From positions 1 to 64,000 of the forward strand of contig JAIRVH010000023.1 in NCBI GenBank assembly GCA_031253985.1: 64,000 nucleotides of DNA, read 5' to 3'. A model generated the notes under the pieces. That model saw only the letters and a list, made by a program, of their open reading frames with translations. It was not told where the DNA came from and did not search any database. Shown here piece after piece: positions 27,615 through 37,372 of this stretch (position 1 is the first letter of the stretch; each line of letters begins with the position of its first letter). The translations under genes were made by a program, and so were the position numbers. The DNA is from Sphingobacterium sp. (GTDB taxonomy: Bacteria > Bacteroidota > Bacteroidia > Sphingobacteriales > Sphingobacteriaceae).

Positions 27615-27686
27615 TCAATTTGTTTATTAATTGCTATATGGAATATCCAGATGCTCTTCATTTAATTTCTCTGTTAGAAATGAGGG

Positions 27687-27956
27687 CTATTTTTCCAACA
27701 GCCCCTGGTTTTGGAAGTCCTGCAGCAGAGTTTCTGCATCAGATTTTGCCTGATCGATGTCTACATCATAGTTTTCACAAAGTAATTCGACGATGGCGTC
27801 TATATTGAATTCTTTTCCTTTGAGCTGTTCCCACAACCATGCTGCAGAGCTATTTAGTGTATAAACTGTTGATAGGTCAACCATATCCTGGCTTGGGTCC
27901 ACGATCAAATGATCTGAACCGATTGTTCTCAAAACTAAATCTGATCTTAATTTCAT
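27687..27956 (-). CDS. PqqD-family protein (RiPP recognition element-like)
   Basis: The 89-residue protein has the PqqD pattern: an opening beta hairpin (LRSDLVLRTIGSDHLIVD), the VYTLNSSAAWLWEQL helix, then DIDAI-like helix and QDFQNQGLLEK end. PqqD-like domains bind the leader of a peptide precursor and present it to modifying enzymes. It is followed by the ABC exporter after 72 nt. No ring-forming enzyme (B2 protease, C cyclase, radical SAM) is found in the window, so the pathway product is unknown. Confidence 0.85.
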   Translation of the reverse strand: MKLRSDLVLRTIGSDHLIVDPSQDMVDLSTVYTLNSSAAWLWEQLKGKEFNIDAIVELLCENYDVDIDQAKSDAETLLQDFQNQGLLEK

Positions 27957-28232
27957 ATAAATAATTATTTATCCCGTGTCTGTATCCAGTGGTGTTCATG
28001 AATGCTTTGCATTTATTCATGGACTGTTTTTCTTTTTTTTATGAAGCTGACTTCGGCAACTTTAATGACAATACAGAGTCCAGGTAATTCAAATGTTGTT
28101 TATGTTATAGAAAGATACTCCAGTTGTAATTTATACCTAAAGTAAAACATATTCTTTCATATATGAGCGAATTCCTACGTTCTATTTGATCTTTTAAGGC
28201 AAAGTTAACAATTTTCTTTCTCAACGGGTCAA
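27957..28232 (-). promoter_or_regulatory. Internal promoter and long leader of the PqqD-ABC-kinase unit
   Basis: On the minus strand, TTG (28232-28230), a 22-nt spacer and TAACTTTG (28207-28200) form a good promoter whose -33 element lies inside the end of the peptidase gene. The transcript would have a leader of roughly 240 nt. The leader includes a hairpin-forming stretch (about 27999-28023, arms CATGAA and TTCATG) close to the PqqD start. Short ATG frames occur but none is convincing as a precursor. Confidence 0.5.
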
Positions 28233-28679
28233 TTTAGCTGCAATACGGCGCAACAAACGGGTATGGTACCAGCCCAGTCCCCGTAATCTTGGCCAGGGAC
28301 GATCTATCATTACCGTTTTGTCTTTGTCTTGTGGATAAAGCGTATAAGCGATAGCGATGATGTCTGTAGCTCCTACATATTCGCGGAGTACAAGATTCCC
28401 ATCTCCTGCCAATATATATTGATTATTTTTCTTGCCTACAAAACGGTGGAAGACAAATTTATCCTTGTCTTTGGCGAGTACATTGCTTCCTAAAGCAAGC
28501 GATTGCCCTTGATAAGCTCGCAATAATACCGTATCCCCATCCTTGATGAATGGAAGCATACTACTGCCCTTGACACGTATGCGTACCTCCTTACCTTCAC
28601 GAAGGATGCGTTGCACCTCGGCAAAATAGTCTTCGTTTGAAATAACCCGTGTTTTGCCCTCGCTTGTGTTTTCAGACAT
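28221..28679 (-). CDS. Soluble S24/S26-like peptidase with Ser/His pair
   Basis: The 152-residue protein has the signal-peptidase box GSSMLPFIKDGD (Ser40), then FHRFVGKKNNQYILAGDGN, where His78-Arg replaces the usual catalytic Lys. A His at this position is found in the SipW/ER signal peptidase group. No membrane anchor is visible, unlike true signal peptidases; the C-terminus is basic (RGLGWYHTRLLRRIAAKLTR). It may cleave a peptide product of the locus, or be a regulator of the S24 type. It starts 3 nt after the upstream lipoprotein gene, so the two are certainly co-transcribed. Confidence 0.75.
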   Translation of the reverse strand: MSENTSEGKTRVISNEDYFAEVQRILREGKEVRIRVKGSSMLPFIKDGDTVLLRAYQGQSLALGSNVLAKDKDKFVFHRFVGKKNNQYILAGDGNLVLREYVGATDIIAIAYTLYPQDKDKTVMIDRPWPRLRGLGWYHTRLLRRIAAKLTR

Positions 28680-28682
28680 CAG

Positions 28683-29594
28683 CTAAGAATTGGTTTTAAC
28701 AAAATAAGCAATGACCTGCTGCAAGTAGGTGTCTTTTAATAGCACCTTTTTATTCTCATCCAAAAGGTAAATCGTTGGCGAAGCTTTGAGGTCGTATAAA
28801 TTGAAAGACAATATTTTACTATCGCTGTCAAAGCCGTTGATCCATTGGTACGATAGCTCAGTTTGATAATTTTTCCACTTCGTGCGGTCGCCCCACGGGT
28901 CGATAGCGAGTACTTGTACCTGTAGTTGAGTAAAGAGCTGTACCAATTGCGGAGTATCACGAAGTTGGTGGATGGTTTCTTTGCAATGTGAGCAGTCCGG
29001 GTCGTAAAAGATCAAGAAGGTATATTTAGCTTTTGTCTCCGATAGTTTTTGTTTTTTGCCATCCGCCAATTCATAACTGAAATCTTCGGCGGTTTGTCCT
29101 TCCTTATTTCGAAGGACCAATTTATAAGTCGGTCTATAGGCTTCTTTTTCAAGATCAGAAAGCACATCTGTTTTAATCAGGTAGCGTAATACCGATTCGT
29201 AAACGATATCATTTCGCATGGGCGAATTGCCATCATATAGATAGTGTTCATATTGTTTAACGAAATAATCGAAGCTTGTCCGGTTGACCTTTGCTTTGTC
29301 GAGCATGAGATCGACCGCTTTGTCTCTTGTTGCCGAATCTGGAGTCTGTGCCAAGAGTTGGATAAAATCAGCAAGTTGTTGTTCGCCTTTTTCTGGATTT
29401 CTTACCTGCGCCGTATCCTGCATGGCAAATTTATCCCAAAAATGGAATAAAGTGCTGTCCGCGGCATTCAGCGGTTTTTCGTTTTGTTGTGCCAGCTCGC
29501 TTTTCTGCTTGCCTTTTGTTTTGTCCTTACAGGAGCAACAGAACAGAGCTATTACACATATGGATAGCCAAAGACTAAAGATTGGACTTTTCAT
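28683..29594 (-). CDS. Thioredoxin-like lipoprotein with DUF5106-like N-terminal domain
   Basis: The 303-residue protein has a lipoprotein-like signal (Cys-rich end ALFCCSC, lipid site probably Cys22). Residues about 40-160 are helical and resemble the DUF5106 part found with TlpA-like thioredoxins. The C-terminal thioredoxin fold contains DPDCSHCKETI, an active CxxC. This suggests a thiol-disulfide function outside the cytoplasm. It is the first gene of the minus-strand operon that continues with the S26-like peptidase. A near-consensus TAACTTCG lies about 20 nt before the ATG. How it serves the PqqD/ABC genes is unknown. Confidence 0.75.
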   Translation of the reverse strand: MKSPIFSLWLSICVIALFCCSCKDKTKGKQKSELAQQNEKPLNAADSTLFHFWDKFAMQDTAQVRNPEKGEQQLADFIQLLAQTPDSATRDKAVDLMLDKAKVNRTSFDYFVKQYEHYLYDGNSPMRNDIVYESVLRYLIKTDVLSDLEKEAYRPTYKLVLRNKEGQTAEDFSYELADGKKQKLSETKAKYTFLIFYDPDCSHCKETIHQLRDTPQLVQLFTQLQVQVLAIDPWGDRTKWKNYQTELSYQWINGFDSDSKILSFNLYDLKASPTIYLLDENKKVLLKDTYLQQVIAYFVKTNS

Positions 29595-29948
29595 TTAATT
29601 TATGCTTAACTTTACGAAGTTAATAAAACTTTCAGAATTCTACTTGAACGAATCTATTCCTATTCTGTAAGTTTATACTGACCGTAAGAGTAAGATATCA
29701 TTATTCTATGGCGGTACGCCAAATGGATTCCAAATAGAGTGATGAACAGTAGAGTAAGGAGGCACATGATTTGTTATTGTGTAGGAATTAAAAGCAGGGA
29801 GTAGCGAACACCATTATAATTACGTTATAAAATTTTGATAAATCTTTTAGCCAGCTTTGCCCAATGAGGTAAAAATGGGAAAAGATGAGTTTCGTGGAGT
29901 AAATTTATAAACCATTTAATTAAATAGTTTTACTAATTTTGCGGCAAA
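29595..29948. other. Divergent intergenic region before the polysaccharide locus
   Basis: This 354-nt region contains the near-consensus -7 element TAACTTCG for the minus-strand operon (29622-29615). It also contains TAATTTTG (29934-29941) for the export gene. A 35-codon minus-strand frame (29660-29767) is not supported. No other structure stood out. Confidence 0.55.
29934..29941 (+). promoter_or_regulatory. Promoter -7 element of the polysaccharide export gene
   Basis: TAATTTTG fits TAnnTTTG exactly. Transcription would start near 29946, just before ATG 29949 and 18 nt before ATG 29964. This is the likely main promoter of polysaccharide module 1. Confidence 0.6.
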
Positions 29949-29963
29949 ATGCCGATGTATCGA

Positions 29964-32504
29964 ATGAAGAGAATAATATTATGGTTATGTATAGCAGGAT
30001 TTGTGGGAACAGTACAGGCCCAAACCAACCCTGCGAATATAAAAGTTGATAATCTAAGTGATACTCAGATTGAGCAATATGTGAAACAGGCCGCTTTAAT
30101 GGGCTACGATGAAAGCCAACTGGATGGTTTTGCCCGTGCACAGGGGGTATCTGCCGTGGAAGTTCAGAAGCTCAAGGAACGTTTGGCTGCGATTAAACGC
30201 AAAAAACAGCAACCTGAGCAATTAAAGGGGAGGGTAAATAATACTACTAATAACCGCAATAATGGCCGCCAGGTGGAGGGCTATTCCAATACTGATTCGT
30301 TGCGGCGTCAACAATTAAATAAACTTGACTCCGTCGAAAATGAAGAAGGCAAGCTAAAAATCTTCGGTTCAGAACTTTTTAAAAATAACGCGATTACCTT
30401 TGAGCCTAACCTGCGTATGGCGACGCCAAGTTCCTATATTATTGGGCCGGACGACGAGATCCTGTTGGATATCACCGGAGATAATGAAGCTTCCTATCAA
30501 CTTCCGGTCAGTCCAGACGGAACTATTAAGGTGGAATATGTGGGACAAATCAATGTTGCGGGGTTATCCATAGCAGCGGCGAAAAGCAAGATTGAACAGC
30601 GTTTGAGTGGGACTTATCCTGCGCTACGTTCGGGTAGAACCCAAGTTAGCGTCAATATTGGCAATATCCGCACCATTCGTGTGACGTTGACCGGCGCTGT
30701 GACAAAACCCGGAACCTACAGCTTACCATCTTTAGCGACGGTATTTAATGCATTATATGCTTCTGGAGGACCCAATAAAAACGGAACTTATCGCAAAATT
30801 CAGGTGATCCGTGGCAACCGTGTGGTAAGCACGATCGATGTATATGATTTTTTGGCCAATGGTATTCAACAAGGAAATATCCGTTTACAAGATCAAGATA
30901 TCATTCATATTCCTGTCTACGGAGCTAGAGTGCAGTTTGAAGGCGAAGTCAAGCGGCCTGCAATCTTTGAAACGGTGCCGGGAGAGTCGTTATCTGATAT
31001 CTTGCGTTATGCCGGCGACTTTACAGAGAATGCCTATAGTGCCAAAGTTAAAGTGCTTCAAACAACCGGCCGTGAACGCAGTGTACAGGATATCTATGCA
31101 GATCAGTTTGCAAACTATATCCCCAAAGGAGGAGATCAGTATATTGTAGACCCCATATTGGAACGTTTTGCCAATCGTATCAGTGTTTTAGGAGCGGTAT
31201 TCCGTCCGGGAATCTTTGGTTTGGAACCAGGGATGACCCTAAAACAGGTGTTGGAAATGGCGGATGGCGTACGGGAAGATGCGTTTTTGGAACGCGGTAT
31301 GATTAACCGTTTGAAAGCAGATAATACTTCGGAGCTAATTAATTTCAACGTACGTGAAATATTGAATGGTACAGCGGAAGATATTCCCTTAAAACGAGAA
31401 GATAAGATTGAGATTGCTTCTATTTTTGATCTAAGAGATGAGTATAAATTCACTGTACAAGGCGAAGTCCGCTTTCCTGGTGATTTCCCATTTGCGAGCA
31501 ACGCTACGTTAGAAGACCTGATTCAGAAGGCCGGTGGATTGACTGAAGCGGCTAAAAATGCGCGGGTAGAAATTGCTCGACGTATACAAAACCTCGATGT
31601 GACCGACCATAGATCTTCGAAAACCATTTTGGTGGATATTAAAGATGGTGTACTCACGGACCCGAACATAACGTTGCAGCCTTATGACGTCATTTCCATT
31701 TTGGGCGACGCCGGTTTCCGTACCCAGCGTCAGGTAAAAATCGAAGGTGAAGTACTTTATCCAGGTTTTTATACCATTGCACGTGAAGATGAACGGATTT
31801 CGGATATTATTAAACGTGCGGGAGGCCTTACGCCGTATGCCTATACTGAAGGAGCTTCCTTGAAACGTACGGGGATGTCTAAATTGAAAGCAGAAGAGAA
31901 AAAGGAGAAGGAACGGTTGAAGAAAGAATTGGAAAAGGACAGTTTAGATGAAGAGGGTAATCAAAAAGATTCTAGCCAAGATAAATATGCTGATAAAGAC
32001 GCTGACAAGAATAATGATGGTTCCAGAGCTAAGACTGCCGCTTTAGCTAAAGTGTCGCAACAAGGGATGTCAGCTTCTGAGATTGAGCCGAGTGACCTTG
32101 TGGGTATTGAATTGAACAAAATTTTAGAAAAGCCTTATGAAAAGGGCGACCTTTTGGTTTTGGATGGCGATATTATCAATGTGCCGAAAGAACTAGAGAC
32201 AGTGAAAGTTGTGGGTGAAGTCTTGAATCCAAACAACGTAGTCTATGTCAAAGGCAAGAGCCTAAAATACTATGTAAACCAGGCGGGAGGATTTACCGAT
32301 AATGCTTTGAAGAAACGTGTCTTTGTACAATATGCTAATGGTGCTGTAAAAGGTAAGGATGGTGGATATCCAGAAGTTAAACCGGGAGCGGAAATTGTTG
32401 TGCCTAAAAGGGCTCCGAGAGAGAAGTTGAGTTCGCAGGCTTGGATAGGTATTGGAACAGGTATTGCTTCAACATTGGCTATTATTATTAGTTTATTTAA
32501 ATAA
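29964..32504 (+). CDS. Wza-like polysaccharide export protein with multiple SLBB domains
   Basis: About 846 residues from ATG 29964, which gives a signal peptide MKRIILWLCIAGFVGTVQA. An N-terminal helical segment is followed by a Poly_export domain (GPDDEILLDITGDNEASYQLPVSPDGTIKV style) and several SLBB domains, each opening with a VxVxGEVxxPG-like strand (for example FTVQGEVRFPGDF, VKIEGEVLYPGFY, VKVVGEVLNP). A charged linker rich in Lys, Glu and Asp precedes the last SLBB, and a membrane helix ends the protein (IGIGTGIASTLAIIISLF). It should form the outer-membrane/periplasmic export channel. Two further ATGs (29949, 29955) lie just upstream. Confidence 0.9.
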   Translation: MKRIILWLCIAGFVGTVQAQTNPANIKVDNLSDTQIEQYVKQAALMGYDESQLDGFARAQGVSAVEVQKLKERLAAIKRKKQQPEQLKGRVNNTTNNRNNGRQVEGYSNTDSLRRQQLNKLDSVENEEGKLKIFGSELFKNNAITFEPNLRMATPSSYIIGPDDEILLDITGDNEASYQLPVSPDGTIKVEYVGQINVAGLSIAAAKSKIEQRLSGTYPALRSGRTQVSVNIGNIRTIRVTLTGAVTKPGTYSLPSLATVFNALYASGGPNKNGTYRKIQVIRGNRVVSTIDVYDFLANGIQQGNIRLQDQDIIHIPVYGARVQFEGEVKRPAIFETVPGESLSDILRYAGDFTENAYSAKVKVLQTTGRERSVQDIYADQFANYIPKGGDQYIVDPILERFANRISVLGAVFRPGIFGLEPGMTLKQVLEMADGVREDAFLERGMINRLKADNTSELINFNVREILNGTAEDIPLKREDKIEIASIFDLRDEYKFTVQGEVRFPGDFPFASNATLEDLIQKAGGLTEAAKNARVEIARRIQNLDVTDHRSSKTILVDIKDGVLTDPNITLQPYDVISILGDAGFRTQRQVKIEGEVLYPGFYTIAREDERISDIIKRAGGLTPYAYTEGASLKRTGMSKLKAEEKKEKERLKKELEKDSLDEEGNQKDSSQDKYADKDADKNNDGSRAKTAALAKVSQQGMSASEIEPSDLVGIELNKILEKPYEKGDLLVLDGDIINVPKELETVKVVGEVLNPNNVVYVKGKSLKYYVNQAGGFTDNALKKRVFVQYANGAVKGKDGGYPEVKPGAEIVVPKRAPREKLSSQAWIGIGTGIASTLAIIISLFK

Positions 32505-32506
32505 AT

Positions 32507-33583
32507 ATGGGCGGGACTAATACTAAACAAGATATTACTTTAAAAGAACTCATCCTTAATTTAAAGAACTGGATTCTCTACCTAATCTCAAAATGGTATA
32601 TTTTGATCCTTGCTGTTGTTTTAGGTTCAGCGCTAGGTATACTCTATACAAAATTAAAAAAGCCTATCTATACAGCCACGACAAGTTTTGTATTGGAAGG
32701 AGCCGAACCCAGTAATGGATTAGGTCAATATGCGGGAATCGCTTCCATGATGGGGGTAGATCTTGGAGGGGGAAATGGTGGAATTTTTCAAGGAGATAAT
32801 TTAATCGAGCTCTATAAATCGAGGACAATGATTGAAGCAGCACTTCTTAAGCCTTCACAAAGTGACTCTTCCAAAGTTTTATTGGATCATTACTTTGAGA
32901 TGGAACAGTTAAAGGATCAGTGGAAGAAGAAGCGACCTGAATTGCTGTCCGTTAATTTTGCACTGAAACACCAAAATAGTAATAGCTTGCAACGGCAAAG
33001 AGACAGTGTTATTAGCAGGGTTGTTGACGATATCAACTCTAAAAAATTGGCGGTTGGAAAACCGGATAAAAAATTGTCCATTATAAAAATCGATGTCTCC
33101 GGAACAAATGAAATTTTTGCAAAGGAGTTCAATGAAGCACTCGTGGCAGAAGTAAACGAATTCTATGTTAAAACAAAGACAAAAAAGTCGTTGGATAATA
33201 TTTCCATTTTACAACATAAAACGGATTCTGTAAGAGCGGCAATGAATGGTGCAATTTCTTCCGCTGCTGTTGCGATTGACAATACACCAAATTTAAATCC
33301 AACTAAACAAATTCTTAGGCTCGTTCCTTCACAACGTTCACAATTTTCTGCTGAAACAAATAAAACTATTTTAGCCCAGCTTTTACAAAACTTGGAACTA
33401 TCAAAACTTTCTTTAATGAAGGAGGCACCGTTAATTCAGATTATCGATAACCCTGTTTACCCCGTTAAAGAGAATAAAATAGGAGTGATAAAAGGAGCGG
33501 TTATTGGGGCATTTCTTCTTTCTTTTATAACTATTGTTATATTAACTGTAATAAATACAGTTCGTGTTTCCATGAAAGATTAA
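32507..33583 (+). CDS. Wzz-type chain-length determinant protein
   Basis: The 358-residue protein has membrane helices near residues 22-42 (WYILILAVVLGSALGIL) and 325-350 (GAVIGAFLLSFITIVILTVI). The periplasmic part in between contains a Gly-rich stretch and coiled-coil segments. It lacks the cytoplasmic tyrosine kinase domain found in Wzc. Such proteins set polymer length in Wzy-dependent assembly. It begins 2 nt after the export gene, so the two are coupled. Confidence 0.88.
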   Translation: MGGTNTKQDITLKELILNLKNWILYLISKWYILILAVVLGSALGILYTKLKKPIYTATTSFVLEGAEPSNGLGQYAGIASMMGVDLGGGNGGIFQGDNLIELYKSRTMIEAALLKPSQSDSSKVLLDHYFEMEQLKDQWKKKRPELLSVNFALKHQNSNSLQRQRDSVISRVVDDINSKKLAVGKPDKKLSIIKIDVSGTNEIFAKEFNEALVAEVNEFYVKTKTKKSLDNISILQHKTDSVRAAMNGAISSAAVAIDNTPNLNPTKQILRLVPSQRSQFSAETNKTILAQLLQNLELSKLSLMKEAPLIQIIDNPVYPVKENKIGVIKGAVIGAFLLSFITIVILTVINTVRVSMKD

Positions 33584-33596
33584 GTTAAATGAGTTT

Positions 33597-34334
33597 ATGA
33601 TTGGTATTATAATACAGGCGAGGTTAGGCTCGACAAGATTGCCTAACAAGATATTAAAACCTTTTCAAGGAAAGACCATACTTCTTTTTTTAATCGAAAG
33701 ATTGCAACAATTGAATCTGCCTATTGTTGTTGCGACTACTACGAAGGGAAATGACGATGAATTATGCGATTATTTGTCGGGTCACCAAATAGCCTATTAT
33801 AGAGGAGATGAAAATAATGTTCTTGCGCGTTATATTGGGGCGGCATCTTATTATAACTTTGATACTGTAGTCAGAATATGCTCTGATAGTCCATTGATTG
33901 ATCTTCAAAAATTGGATAGTCTCGTCGAGCAGTACAGGGCAGAAGATTGTGATTATTTGTCGTTTTCCTATAAAAATGTACCTACGGTCCTTACGCACTT
34001 TGGAGTCTTTGGTGAGATTGTTAGATTGGAGGCGCTTAAAATGTTAGATAAATCAGTTGTAGATCTCAAAATTAAGGAACATGTGACGTACGGCATTTAT
34101 ACAGATACTAAAAATTATAAAGTCAGGTTAGTCGAACTTACTTTGTTTAAACGAGACTTTGAACGTATTCGACTAACTATCGATACGCAGGAGGACTATG
34201 ATAATCTTTTGACAATAGATAAGGAATATAGAAATTTTCTTAGTGAACCTTTTGAAAAGCTTGCCGAACAAATATGTTGTAATGATAAATTATTAAAAAA
34301 AATGGAAACGATTATGATAAGCAATAAAAAATAA
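33597..34334 (+). CDS. SpsF-like cytidylyltransferase (CMP-nonulosonate synthesis)
   Basis: The 245-residue protein opens IGIIIQARLGSTRLPNKILKPFQGK, the nucleotide-binding signature of SpsF/CMP-sugar transferases. It also has VVATTTKGNDDELCDYL and VVRICSDSPLIDLQ in the catalytic core. It should activate a nine-carbon acid (or related sugar) with CTP. The next two genes encode a nonulosonate synthase and a KdsC-like phosphatase, which fits one short pathway. The exact sugar is inferred, not shown. Confidence 0.82.
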   Translation: MIGIIIQARLGSTRLPNKILKPFQGKTILLFLIERLQQLNLPIVVATTTKGNDDELCDYLSGHQIAYYRGDENNVLARYIGAASYYNFDTVVRICSDSPLIDLQKLDSLVEQYRAEDCDYLSFSYKNVPTVLTHFGVFGEIVRLEALKMLDKSVVDLKIKEHVTYGIYTDTKNYKVRLVELTLFKRDFERIRLTIDTQEDYDNLLTIDKEYRNFLSEPFEKLAEQICCNDKLLKKMETIMISNKK

Positions 34335-34339
34335 AAGAT

Positions 34340-35916
<1,577 letters not shown>

Positions 35917-35918
35917 AT

Positions 35919-37370
35919 ATGACGGCTGTTAAAAAGGTCAATTCTTCCTTAGTATTTTTGTTTTCTAAATACTTTGTATTCGGAATACAATTCCTGAATG
36001 CTTTTTTGCTGGCTGTAAAATTGGGACCGCATTATTTTGGGATATGGGCATTTATATCATTAGTGCTTCAGTACTTTGATTATTTTAATTTGGGGATTGC
36101 AAATGCCGTGAATGTGTTCTGTTCCTTTAACAAAAACAGAACACAATTTATATCTTATATTGTTGGAAATTCCGTTTTCCTGATAGCCGTTTTAAACATT
36201 TTTGCTGTTTGCTGCTATCTTTTTTTGGTATTTGCGGTACATATTGGGGAGAAATATGAACTTGAACGTTTTTTCCTATTTACACTTGTTATTTTTTCAT
36301 CGGGTTATTTTATAGCATTATTTTCTAATGTTTTAAGAGTTTATAACCAATTGATCCCTATTTCATTGGTGCAGTCTTTTTTACCGCTAGGAACTTTGGC
36401 ATCATTGCTTATTTTCAATGGTGAACATCTCCTTCAATCCATTTTATGGTTTTATGCTTTATCTAACATGATTGCATTGTTAATTTTGATTTTAAGGATG
36501 CCATTTGCAATGAAATTTAATTTAGATATTCGACTTTTGAAGCGGGTCTTGGGAATGGCGTTACCCTTATTTTTTTACAATGCGAGCTTCTATTTTATTT
36601 TTATTTCGGTTCGCTCGCTTATTAGTAAGTACTATAGTATAGAGGAGTTCGGTTTCTTTACTTTTACATTTTCGATAGCAAATATTATTGTCTTGGTCAC
36701 GGATTCTCTGTCATTTTTAATCTGGCCAAAATTATTGAATAGATTTAATGTTTTGTCGAAAGAAGAATCCATGAAATTACTTGTACGGGTTAGGCAAGCT
36801 TTTTTGACATTTTCTCATTTAGGATTTTATTGTTCATTGATCTGTTATCCAATCCTGATTAGATTTATGCCAGGTTATGAAGGTACCTATAAATCGTTTT
36901 TAACAGCTGTGATATCGGTTGTATTATTGGCGAATAGTTTTGGGTTTCAAAGCTTAATTATCGCGAAGAGGGGGGAGCGTTATCTTGCTATAGTTTCTTT
37001 TGTTGTATTGATTATGTGCTTTGTCTTATCACTTGTTTTGATCTCCATATTTAAGATTGAATTGGCGTACGCAATTCTGGGTACGGCCTTCTCCTATTTT
37101 GTATTTAATATTATTCTGGCAAATAAGGTTTACCTTTTGTTGTTGGGGAAATCGGCATCCCTTCTGAAGATCATCGATTTCGGTTGTAGTTATCGTTTGT
37201 ATATTCCGCTGCTTGTTGTGTGTCCGGTTCTTTTCATTAATGAAAATTCTACACCCTATTACATTGCAGCTTCAAGTTTAGTTTTTCTTAGTTTGAATTG
37301 GCGGTCGATTAGTAACATAATAACGTTAATAATGCGTATTATCAAAGATCCTGACTTTCTTAAAATATAA
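35919..37370 (+). CDS. Wzx-type oligosaccharide flippase (module 1)
   Basis: The 483-residue hydrophobic protein has about 12-14 predicted membrane helices and the polysaccharide-transporter opening (SSLVFLFSKYFVFGIQFLN, KLGPHYFGIWAF). It should move lipid-linked repeat units across the inner membrane. It starts 2 nt after the phosphatase gene. A second flippase is at 58308. Confidence 0.85.
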   Translation: MTAVKKVNSSLVFLFSKYFVFGIQFLNAFLLAVKLGPHYFGIWAFISLVLQYFDYFNLGIANAVNVFCSFNKNRTQFISYIVGNSVFLIAVLNIFAVCCYLFLVFAVHIGEKYELERFFLFTLVIFSSGYFIALFSNVLRVYNQLIPISLVQSFLPLGTLASLLIFNGEHLLQSILWFYALSNMIALLILILRMPFAMKFNLDIRLLKRVLGMALPLFFYNASFYFIFISVRSLISKYYSIEEFGFFTFTFSIANIIVLVTDSLSFLIWPKLLNRFNVLSKEESMKLLVRVRQAFLTFSHLGFYCSLICYPILIRFMPGYEGTYKSFLTAVISVVLLANSFGFQSLIIAKRGERYLAIVSFVVLIMCFVLSLVLISIFKIELAYAILGTAFSYFVFNIILANKVYLLLLGKSASLLKIIDFGCSYRLYIPLLVVCPVLFINENSTPYYIAASSLVFLSLNWRSISNIITLIMRIIKDPDFLKI

Positions 37371-37372
37371 AA

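Noticed and set aside
27885..28020. 44-codon minus-strand frame starting in the PqqD leader and overlapping the PqqD gene
   Set aside because: It runs out of frame into the PqqD gene and shows no leader/core pattern or conserved motif; considered chance unless conserved in relatives.
29660..29767. 35-codon minus-strand frame with a hydrophobic start
   Set aside because: Too short, no ribosome-site or family evidence, and a free stretch of AT-rich intergenic DNA commonly gives such frames.
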